64,000 nt of DNA from Morella rubra. Its lineage: Eukaryota; Streptophyta; Magnoliopsida; Fagales; Myricaceae. Location of the stretch: positions 21,980,280 through 22,044,279 of the forward strand of contig CM025852.1 of assembly GCA_003952965.2 (NCBI GenBank). The letters run 5' to 3'. Of the stretch, positions 24,522 to 33,480 are shown piece by piece. The notes beneath the pieces were generated by a model. It ran no database searches and was not told the DNA's origin. It saw nothing but the letters and a program-made list of their open reading frames with translations. How positions within the stretch are numbered: position 1 is the stretch's first letter; every line of letters begins with the position of its first letter. The translations under genes were made by a program, and so were the position numbers.

Positions 24522-25770
24522 CATTATAGGAAATACCCGCTTCAGTCACACGGTAAGTTGGGGTGTGGTTAAAGTGCAGACTTCTTCCACCACTCAGCCA
24601 AACTCGTCGAAGTTGAAGATTCACAGCTCAACCGCAAGTCAACGTCAACTTCCTAGTCAGCGAATGTCCAAATCGAAATTACTGTAGCGCTTATATAATT
24701 CTTATTTCCAACTCCACACTACATCAACGAACCAGCCGTCGTGAGTGCCTTGGTAACCCTGTCACCTTTCCTTCACTACCTAGGTCTGTCAAGAAAAATC
24801 CTAGAGCCAACGAAGGTGGTCGTCGCCAACAATTTTTAGTGCGATATTTATGCCAACCACAATCTTCTTGCTCGTCAAGTATCTCTTGTGAAAAAATTCC
24901 GGGAAGTCACAGCTCAGTCAAAATCTCAAAAACATGGGATCACTCTGTCAAAGGTCTCTATGATTTGGGTATAACTCAATTATTCCATCAAACAAAGATG
25001 AACTTTTTCAGGCAAGGGTTTTTTTAATCTCTATGATTTGGAAAATAGCTAAAGATATATGTCTCTGTGATTTGGAAATAAGCTGACGACATATGTTCCC
25101 GAATTTGCAAGATTCTTGCCGTTCACAATCTCTATTCATCTTCTCTCTTAAATTAAGCAATTTATCGTGGAGTCCAGAGAGAAACTTTGTTCTTGTTTTG
25201 TTTTCCTTGCCTACCAAACGTATGTTTTTTCATCTAGGAGATGTTAAATTTGTATATGTCAACAATGGTTTTTAAGGTATGAAAGATGCCGAAGGTGAAT
25301 GAATTAAGTAAACATCTAAAGAATAAGCTGAAGAAAATTTGCTTTGTTATTTCAGAGAATGATTTTTGGATGAAAGACCTTCAAACTCGCTGACTGTATG
25401 CAACTTTGAGTCAGTTTACTTGCTAATTTGGTATCTATATTTTGTTGCAGTTCCTTTCCATGAGATTTTAAGACTGACTGCTAGGAAGAACATTGGTGTT
25501 CTTTTTATCCATTACTTAGATAGAAAGCTCTAGGGATTGTTGATTTCTGAAAAATTCCTAATGGTGTCAATGGTAATACAAATGTCTACGAGGGCAGGAA
25601 AGGAAAGGTAATCTTTGTGTGCGATCTAGTTGATTTGCAAATAAACTATCATTTGCAAAATAGGTAACAACTCTAGTAAGAGAAAGATCTGCTATGACAT
25701 AGAGATTCAATTCTTCTTTGTTTTCACATCTAATTTGTAGACACACCAACATATAATTTGGTATCTATAT

Positions 25771-27273
25771 TGTTAACCTAAGGTTGTTTTACAAACAATC
25801 CATTTTGGTTTTGATGATAACAAAGTTTTTAAACTCGTTTAAGACTTTTAGATTTTACATTGAAAATCTCTTTTAACAAAATGATATATTTTAAAGCATC
25901 AAGGTTTCTCTATTCTAAAATATCTCTAAGTATACTTGAACACCATTACACAAGTTAATTGGTCAATTTTTCTATTGTAGGTGTTTTTGAGATATGTTGA
26001 ATTGGAATAGCTGCTATCAAAGAACAAATTTTTCAAACTAAGTGTTGGAAGTGTCGACACATTGAACCATAGTGTCGACACATTGCACTAATACCTGAGA
26101 GCATATTTCAAGGCCAAGTTTTAATGTGTCAGCACATACTATCAATGTGTCGACACATTACACTAACACCCGAGAGCATATTTTCAGGCCAAGTTTTAAT
26201 GTGTCAACACATACCATCAATGTGTCGACACATGGTGCGAATTTGCAGAAATCCTAGAACGACGCTAGATCATCCAAAATGGTTCAAAAAGACTTTGAAA
26301 CCCCTCCAACGGTACAATAAAGCTACTTGATGACCGTTGAAGACCTAGAGGCTATAAGAAGAATGAGATGGAGAAAGAAGCAAGGGATTTGCATCATCAT
26401 TTAAAATCTATCTTTCCAAAGAGAAAGAAAGCTAGATCCAAAGAAATCACTTGCTAATTCGTTTAAGACAAAAGCTTTCATTGTTGAATCTTCTCCTCTT
26501 GCTCTTCATTGAAGACCTAGCCTCCAAAGATAAAGAGATTTCTTGAAGAAGAGACAACACACTTACTCTTACACTTGCCCTAATTTTTAGAGAGAGAAAG
26601 TGCTTTGAAGAAGAGAGAAAATCACATCTACCAAGAAAGCTTGTGCACCCACCTGCCAAACTTTAGCTTTCCTTTGAGAATCTTGTCTTCTTGCACTCTA
26701 TTGAGCTTTTCACTTGCTGATTCGGCTTAGAAAGCCATTCCACACGTTGTGAGCTTTCCACTTGCATATTCGCTTAGTGAGTCATTCTTCATTGTACCAT
26801 CTATTGTAAAACATTTGAGTGTTGGGAAAACACTTGTCCTACTTGTGAGAGTAGAAGAAATCCCTTGGTTTTGGGATTTGTGAGAGAGTTGAAGCGTGAG
26901 CTCAAAAAACGTTTTGTAAAGGTTCCTTAGCACCCGAGAAGCTAAGGTGTATTTGCTATTTGGAGAATAGTGAAGGAAGCCAAGGAAGTCAATAGCCTTG
27001 GGGTGGACATAGGCAAGAGTTGGCCGAACCACCTAAAATTGCGGTGTTGTCTCTCTAACTCTATCTCTCTTATTTATGTTCCATATCCATATTTGTGGTG
27101 CTTTATGCTTTATCATTATTGCTTATATTTTGCTTAGCATTATACTCATTCAGATCTGTATTTTTAATTGTTAAAAAGGGGTATTTTTCAGATCTGTGTT
27201 TTTATCGAAAAATGACTAAGTTTTTGATAAACCCAATTCACCCCTCCCTCTTGGGTTGTTATTTAGATTGACA
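25771..27273 (+). repeat. LTR-like copy A of a poorly coding retrotransposon family
   Basis: Starts TGTTAACCTAAGGTTGTTTT and ends TTATTTAGATTGACA. It shares with copies B and C the ACAATCC/TTTTGATGATAACAAA start, the ggtggttcggccaa segment (here inverse, near 27020) and an AACCCAATTCACCC end. It carries six TGTGTCGACACA-type palindromes at 26050-26236. No ORF is supported. No clean 5-base target duplication is seen; instead a direct repeat of about 34 bases (ATAGAGATTCAATTCTTC, 25698 and 27290) flanks it. Confidence 0.8.
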
Positions 27274-27847
27274 TGTATTTTCAATCCATGATAGAGATTC
27301 AATTCTTCTTTGTTTACACATCGGTGAAGATAACTTGTGATAAATGCTCGAAGAGAACAATTACTACACAAAAAAAAAAAAAAAACTTGAGGAATGGACA
27401 CAAAGTTAGATGGCTGATGTTTGTTGTTATTTATAGTTTTACAAGGTATGATGAGAATGCAACTTGGAAGCTATAAAAGACCATGGGAAACACACCCACA
27501 GAGGGTGAAAGACAAAGAAACAAAAGCATTGGATTCTGCGGAGTACATATTTCATGTCTCAAAACTGGAACCATTGGTAGCATATTGGAAAACTTAGTAT
27601 TCATACCAATGTAGATGACGTTACTAACTCAACATCTATAATTTGATGGGACCTATGTAGCTGGCCTATACACAAAACTTGAATTGATAAAGCTCAAATT
27701 CGCCATTAAGTTCATCTTTGTTGGAAGACTGATAAACCAATCAAGAAACTTTATGGGAAATCAAATCCCTATTTTAAAAGCATTCTCCTTTTTATTTTCT
27801 TTTTAATTTTAAGTTTGCATGTGTGTATAAGCCTTGGTACTTTCCAA

Positions 27848-27928
27848 ATGGTAGAGGTTGATATTCCGCAATCCTTGTTTAAAGAACAAGGCAGACAACT
27901 TTATGGGGCCAAAATTCTAGAGATACAG
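27848..27928 (+). pseudogene. Captured exon of a trigger-factor-like (TIG) gene
   Basis: An 81-base open stretch encodes 27 residues beginning MVEVDIPQSLFKEQGRQLYG and ends at a CAG/GT donor (27928/27929). This matches, from memory, the C-terminal chaperone domain of plant chloroplast trigger-factor-like proteins, where an exon also starts at this Met-Val-Glu-Val-Asp. The base before the exon reads TTTCCAA, as if a TTTCCAG acceptor had mutated. The neighbouring exons are absent, so it is an isolated gene fragment carried by CACTA-3. It is bounded by copies A and B. Confidence 0.6.
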
Positions 27929-28099
27929 GTTGGTACTTGGAGAAATATGTGTCGTGTCAAGGTTATCCAATTTCATAACTCTTCCTACATGCATGTTTTA
28001 GTTTCAACTTTCTCTCAATTTTTCAATTGTGCGTGTATCAATCAGTTCTCACTCTAGTGTTATGATGGTACAGGAAAATATGAAAATGAACAACAATTT

Positions 28100-29314
28100 T
28101 GTAAGACTAAATAACAACCCAAGAGGGGGGTGAATTGGGTTTTAATAAAAATTAAATTTTTTTCAAGAAGATTTAAGAGATATGACAGTAAGGTAAAAAC
28201 ACAATGAGCAGATATATAAAAAGAATAAAAAGGAGATGTAGGGTTAGAGAGATGACACCGTATTTTTAGGTGGTTCGGCCAACACTTGCCTACGTCCACC
28301 CCCAAGGCTATTGACTTTGACTTCCTTGGGCTTCCTCCACTATCTATCAAATAGAAAGTACACCTTAGCTTTAGGAGTTTTAAGGAACCTTTACAAAGCA
28401 TTTTTCGAGCTCACGCTTTAACTCTCTTCACAAATCCCAAAACTCAAGGGATTTCTTCTACTCTCACAAGTAGGACCAAGTGTTTACCCAACACTCAGGT
28501 GTTTACAAAGAGTGGGTACAAGGGAATATTCACGAGATGACTCTTTAAGCTAGATAAAGCAAGTGTAAAGTATATCTTAGTGCAAGAGGACAAGAATCTA
28601 AAAAGAAAGCTAAAGTTTGGCAAGAGAATCACAAGCTTTCTTGATGGGTGTAGCCTTTTCTCTTCTTCAAAGAACTTTCTCTCTCTCTCTCTAGAAGTTA
28701 GGTCGGAAGTAATTGCAAGGGAGAGTTTTTTTTTCTATCCATTTTATTCTATTTAAAGCTTCTTTGGCTTCAACGATCTTCTAGGGCACCAAGAGTACTG
28801 TTGGAAGGGTTTTCAAGTAATTTTGGAGCATTTTGAATAATATGGCATCGTTCTGAAATTTTTGCAATTTCGTGGCATGTGTCGACACTTCATCAATTGG
28901 TATGGAATGATGCTCTCGGGTGTTAGTGCAATGTGTCAACACTTTGACTTCTATGTGTCGACACTTCATCAATTGGTCTGGAATGATGCTCTTAGGTGTC
29001 AGTGCAATGTGTCAACACTTGTCCTGTATGTGTCAACACTTGTAAGTGCTAGAGAGAAAATCAGCAACTTTAAAGCGTCCAAACCATTCAATAACATTTT
29101 TAAACACCTACAAAGGGAAAAATTGATCTTATCAACTTATGTAATGATGATTAAGTCCACTTTGAAATAGTTTGGAGAGATGACTTAAATATTTGAAATA
29201 AATCCTTTAAAAAAGTGGATTGACAATATAAAATCTAAAAGTCTTCAAAACTTAGAAATTTTGTTATCATCAAAATCAATTAAGGATTGTTTGCGGAACA
29301 ACCTTGGGCTAACA
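28100..29314 (-). repeat. LTR-like copy B (3' LTR of a truncated element)
   Basis: On the minus strand it starts TGTTAGCCCAAGGTTGTTCC at 29314 and ends in GTCTTACA at 28100. It is directly preceded (minus strand) by a polypurine tract AAAAAGGGGGAGAT (29315-29328), which identifies it as a 3' LTR. It has variants of the TGTGTCGACAC palindromes at 28878-29040. Orientation is opposite to copy A, 827 bases away. Confidence 0.85.
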
Positions 29315-30925
29315 ATCTCCCCCTTTTTGATGATGACAAAACCATTTTAAAAATGACAATTTGCTAACAAATAGAAAAGCTCTCCCTGAGAACAAGCAGG
29401 AGTTTTTTATAACATTTTTAGCAAAAAGGACTTTGAGATTTTACAAAAATTTTGCAAGAGTTTCCTTTGTAAATGGAGGTTTCCCAAAATGTTAAAACCA
29501 TGAAAAAGCACTTCTAAAATCTTTTTCCAAACTCCCCAAACTTCCAATGAACCAACAAAACACAAGACTTCATATATTAAGGATTGAAAGTTAGGAATTA
29601 TTACCTTTAGAGCAAGTCTCAAGTTTTCACAATGAAGTGCAAAGAAAGAAGCAATTTTTATAGATACCAATGAGAGAAGCAACAGATGTGAACAAAATCA
29701 AATAACCTCAGTGATATTCATTAGATAATGGCAAGTCAAATGTTCAACCAAAAAAGTAACAATTACAAAGCATATAGAGGATAAACTAAGATAAGTACAA
29801 AATGGAATGTCCTCTATAAGAGCTAGGAAGTCAGCAATATACTAAAGTTCTCCCCCTTTGGCATCATTAAAAAAAAAAAAAAGTAAGGGGAAGGTCAAGG
29901 GTGTTAGGCTGGCTACAAGTCAAGCAAGAATACTATGAAGACCCAAAAGGCGGAGGAGGAAAATCGACATTAAACTTCTTCATCCAATTCATCCAAGTAG
30001 TAGAGAATAAATATGTCCATTTAAGGGCATGAGACGCAGATTCCGATCTTCATCTAGATGGATCTCGTTGCTTTGAAGAACATCTTCAGCAGCAACCTTG
30101 ACAGTATCCACGGTTTCCTTAATCACTTTGGCAGCCACATGGATGTTGTTATGGACTCAAAGTTTAAATTGCCTCATATTCATATCAAGAGTCCCAAAAC
30201 GCTCGGTATGAGCACCAAGGATATGCTTAATATCTTCGAACCCCGTCTTTATACAGTGGGCCAATTCTTCCATATTCTTTCCCAATTTTTGCTGTTCTTC
30301 CTTGATCTCAACCATGGTAGCTTCAAGAGAACTTAACCGAGGAGCATGAGAACTACCAGCGACCCTCCGTGAGGAATATCCAATCGGAGGAGGAGAAACA
30401 GAAAGAGGAGTATTCTCTCCTATAGGTGTTCGAGTCCCCATGGGGGTTCTTGAGATTTCTTCCTTTTCAGAATCTGAACCCCCTTCTCCTCCTTTTTGAG
30501 GTGTCACAACACCTTTCCAAACCCATTCTTCATCCTCATTTTGCATAAAACCCATCAACTTAAGAGTTTTCTTGTTATACTCCTTAGATTATTTGGGTTT
30601 TTCTCTAACTTCCCCTGTCATATCAACCTCAAGGGCATGAAACATGTGAGTAAAAAATATCCTATAGGGGAGCCCTTGTTTCTTCTTCTCAATGGCAGCT
30701 TTCATATGGTTGAGCATCAAGTGACCAAGGTTCATACGTGTGTGAGTAACCAAGCAGTACATTACAACTAATTCTAGGAAAGTAATGTACTCAAATTTTC
30801 CAGTTCTTAGTAAAATAATATTACAAACCATATAATGTAAAATCCTTCTATGTATTGACAAATTATTGGCAGTGGGTTTAATCACTTCACTGAGGGTTGG
30901 ATTATCTAACTAACCCATATTTATT
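29315..30925 (-). mobile_element. Internal 3' part of the same retrotransposon family, truncated
   Basis: On the minus strand: an ORF (30885 to 30157), about 830 bases without coding signal, the polypurine tract and LTR copy B. The 5' part and 5' LTR are missing; homology seems to end near 30925. With a single non-polymerase ORF and long LTRs, the family looks like a large non-autonomous LTR element (LARD type). Confidence 0.6.
30157..30885 (-). pseudogene. Retrotransposon ORF end with in-frame stop (plant transposon protein type)
   Basis: A continuous minus-strand frame, interrupted once by TAA at 30589. The upstream part has FEYITFLELVVMYCLVTHTR and GLPYRIFFTHMFHALEVDM, a pattern seen in plant ORFs annotated as putative plant transposon protein (PF20167, from memory). 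The downstream part is Glu/Lys/Pro-rich with SPPPIGYSSRRVAGSS, followed by a coiled-coil-like MVEIKEEQQKLGKNMEEL and the stop at 30157. It is the counterpart of the C-terminal half of the ORF in CACTA-2. The N-terminal half is missing because the element is truncated near 30925. Function unknown. Confidence 0.6.
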
Positions 30926-31153
30926 TTAGGTATAAAAGAATCATAAAACAACATAGAATATAAAACATAAAGTACAAAGCTAAAAGAAAAAAGAAAAAAA
31001 AATTTCCCTCTTATCGCAAAGGGATTAACGTGGGCTAGCGACTCAACTCCCCCCACCCATTGTTCACACTTTATAAATTCAAACTTTGTTCTAGCTCCTG
31101 TCACTCGTGCCTTCTCTCTCGGATTCAAAATTTCTTCTCTTCTCCACTGAACT

Positions 31154-31431
31154 TTGAGAGTCGCTCCAAGGCTAATTATCTTCCCAATGAAATTGATCTC
31201 GGGAGATCAACAGGAAGATACACCAATGGAAGAACAATCGCCGACATTATAGGCAAGTTTTGTTTGTCCATTTCTTTGCTTGGTTCTAGTTCCCATCTAT
31301 AGCTTTTCATAAACGAGTTTCTTTGTGTGTGATGCATAGGGAGGTCGAATCAACATGGGTGCACAGCTTTATACAACCCAAGCAATGGCCAACGGACCAC
31401 ACTGCTCTATCCTCTGCTCAATCTTGGCAAG
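31154..31431 (+). pseudogene. Captured GDSL esterase/lipase exon fragments
   Basis: The first piece (about 31154-31252) encodes SKANYLPNEIDLGRSTGRYT followed by NGRTIADIIG. This matches block II surroundings of plant GDSL lipases (KANY-P-GIDF--PTGRFTNGRT-DIIG). It ends at a GCAAGT donor, a legitimate GC-type splice site or a mutated GT. After a short intron-like gap (31253-31339, ending gcatag) the second piece (31340-31431) starts GGRINMGAQL, like the GRIN-xAQL motif of the next region, and then loses similarity before a gtaatc donor. The catalytic Ser block (GDS) is not present. It is a fragment inside CACTA-3, not a gene. Confidence 0.6.
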
Positions 31432-32701
31432 GTAATCTTTCTTAAAAATTGAATTTTTGCTTTTTCAAGAAGAAGACCATAGTAATTTCATCATTGAACA
31501 TACTTGTAACCCATTTTGTATTGTTCTTTTTGTATCTCACTGGTTAAATCTCAGTAGCGGTTGATATTGCAGGCACTCAGCCTCGTTCCAAAGATGCTCC
31601 ACGAAAGGTCCCCCCGTATGGTTTTGGATATATGATTTGAGATGAACTCCCTAAATCAAGACAACATTTCTATATGATGCAGCCAACATAAGAATAGGGG
31701 TTGGACACAAGTCTTTTTTTGTAAGTAAAGCAATGTGAATGTTTTAAACTGACATGGTCAAGGAGTTCAAGAGGATCAGGTGGTTACCGTAGTTAGAAAT
31801 GTAGCTAGCCTCCTCACATTTTTAGTTTTTGTAAATCTGAACAAACTATGAAATTGATATAAATATATGTGATTATGTAAATCAGGTGCTCTGTTCGTTG
31901 ATTATATAAATTTGTGCTTTGTACTTTGTAGATCTCTACTTGTGGAGAAGGTATTTAATTTTTTGATGGCCAAGTGAAAGAAATAAACAAATGTAGGAAA
32001 ATGCAAAATTGAAGAAATTAAACGAAGAACAATTATAAACGACTGTCTGGAAAAATAAAAATGCAAATGCAAATGCAAAAAAGCATAGGCCATCGTGCAC
32101 GTTGTTATAAAAGAACCTACTACATGGGCAAAACTAAATCAGACACAAATGTTGACGATATCTGAAAATTCATCTTGCCCATTGCCCACGGCATACAGAG
32201 ATCAGCAAAACTCTTCCTTCCCGTCATCTTTTGGTTATTCTAGATTTGTGACCACATGTTCGTCTTCTTGAGCTAGTTAACAAAAAAGCCAGAATCCTTC
32301 ATGACATATTCATCGTCGGCGAAGGCAGAGGTGTCCTTGATGAGGTATACCACATCGACAGTGATGGCCTACAACCTTGACGTCTCAATCAGTCGTCAGT
32401 AGAGGCAATGGCATTCTTGACCTCTTTTAAGTCGTTAGCAAGTGAGCAATGGCGACCAACCCGTCCTAATCACAGGACCCTTCATCGACGAATGCTAAGA
32501 TGTTCTTCCAACGTGATTTCCCGTTGATGTAGCAAAAAATTCCTGACGTGGCAAAAAAGTGGTCATGGTATGTCAATGTTGACGCCACAATCTCAATTGA
32601 GCTTCGACAACTGAAAGTCGTGGTTGAAGATCAACTCCCACGACTTTTGTCATTTGTGTCTACGGAAAGCTTAGTTGAGGGAGACCCAACTTCTTGTAGT
32701 G

Positions 32702-32824
32702 GTTAGATTAGTTACAGAGCTATGAGCTCATTTCTTTCTCTTCTTTCGTATATAAACAAACTTTCTCTGTATTCATTATTTACATAATATCAATATACAA
32801 GTACACAATTCACCTAAGTCAACA
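32702..32824 (+). repeat. Copia-1 3' LTR, right piece
   Basis: Continues the LTR after CACTA-3 and its gtt target duplication. Ends AATTCACCTAAGTCAACA like the 5' LTR. Confidence 0.9.
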
Positions 32825-32829
32825 TAGCC

Positions 32830-33480
32830 AGTGTGTGCCAAGTATGAAAAAATGTTGACAAAGTGAGTGTTATTTGAAGTTGTGTGTAAAAGCGACTTAA
32901 AACAAAAATTGTGTAAAAAACCTAGACAAATTACAACCAACTCGATCGAGGCAGGTTTATCTGAATTCAGGGTCAAGTTTAATTGTTAGAAAAAGTTTTC
33001 AAGTTCGGTATTCTATTACAACTCGAATGGAACTTGAACCTGACCTATTTAATAAGTTTTCGGGCTCTAAAAGAGTTGGTTACATGAGAAGATAAATGTG
33101 CAGGTAGTGAAAGAGAAAAAATTGTAACGTGTCTAGGTGTGAGTCCCTCTACTTTATTAATGTCATAAGTCTTTAAGTCTCTTTTTCTCAACGTTTTATT
33201 CGAAGAACCCCTTTGTAATATGAACTAGATTGTTCTAAATCTTTCTTCACCAATTTCAATAAGAACACATTTAAATTATGTCAACAAATATCAATGGGAC
33301 ATTCATCCATTAAATAATTTTTAAGTTGTTTAAAAGTATGTTTCTATTGGTCACTACGTTAGACTAGGGCCTATATCTTTTTCACCTAAATATTCACAAA
33401 TATGGCAAATATGCTCAAATTTTCGATAAGCAATTGTCGATCTAAAGCAGAATGAGTCGCTTGACAAAATAAAAAACTTA
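32830..33480. other. Intergenic between the two copia elements
   Basis: No gene or recognisable repeat boundary is seen. Confidence 0.5.

Larger units (their letters stand above)
24522..32701. mobile_element. CACTA-3 inserted in the Copia-1 3' LTR, carries gene fragments
   Basis: Left end CATTATAGGAAA (a mutated CACTATAGGAAA) at 24522; right end TTCTTGTAGTG at 32701. The target duplication gtt (24519-24521 and 32702-32704) is exact, and removing the insert restores the LTR seen at 19842. The 8180-bp element has no recognisable transposase. It contains LTR copies A and B, an ORF end of that retrotransposon family, a trigger-factor-like exon and GDSL-lipase-like exons. Further possible coding pieces (25560-25615 and, on the minus strand, 32280-32480) are not identified. 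The pattern resembles gene-fragment-capturing CACTA elements known in grasses and soybean. Confidence 0.85.
19842..32824 (+). mobile_element. Ty1/copia retrotransposon (Copia-1), split by CACTA-3
   Basis: 5' LTR 19842-20013, primer-binding site 20014-20025, decayed gag-pol 20084-24463, polypurine tract just before 24470, and a 3' LTR in two pieces (24470-24521 and 32702-32824) separated by CACTA-3. The LTRs start TATCACGATAATAATAG in both copies, so the usual TG is already altered, and end GTCAACA. Flanking pentanucleotides tggcc (19837-19841) and tagcc (32825-32829) are a one-mismatch target duplication. Without the nested DNA the element is about 4.8 kb. Confidence 0.9.

Noticed and set aside
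25771..29314. LTR copies A and B as terminal inverted repeats of one fold-back transposon
   Set aside because: Copy B has its own polypurine tract and adjacent ORF, so it is the 3' LTR of a retrotransposon; copy A and copy B are better explained as separate events.
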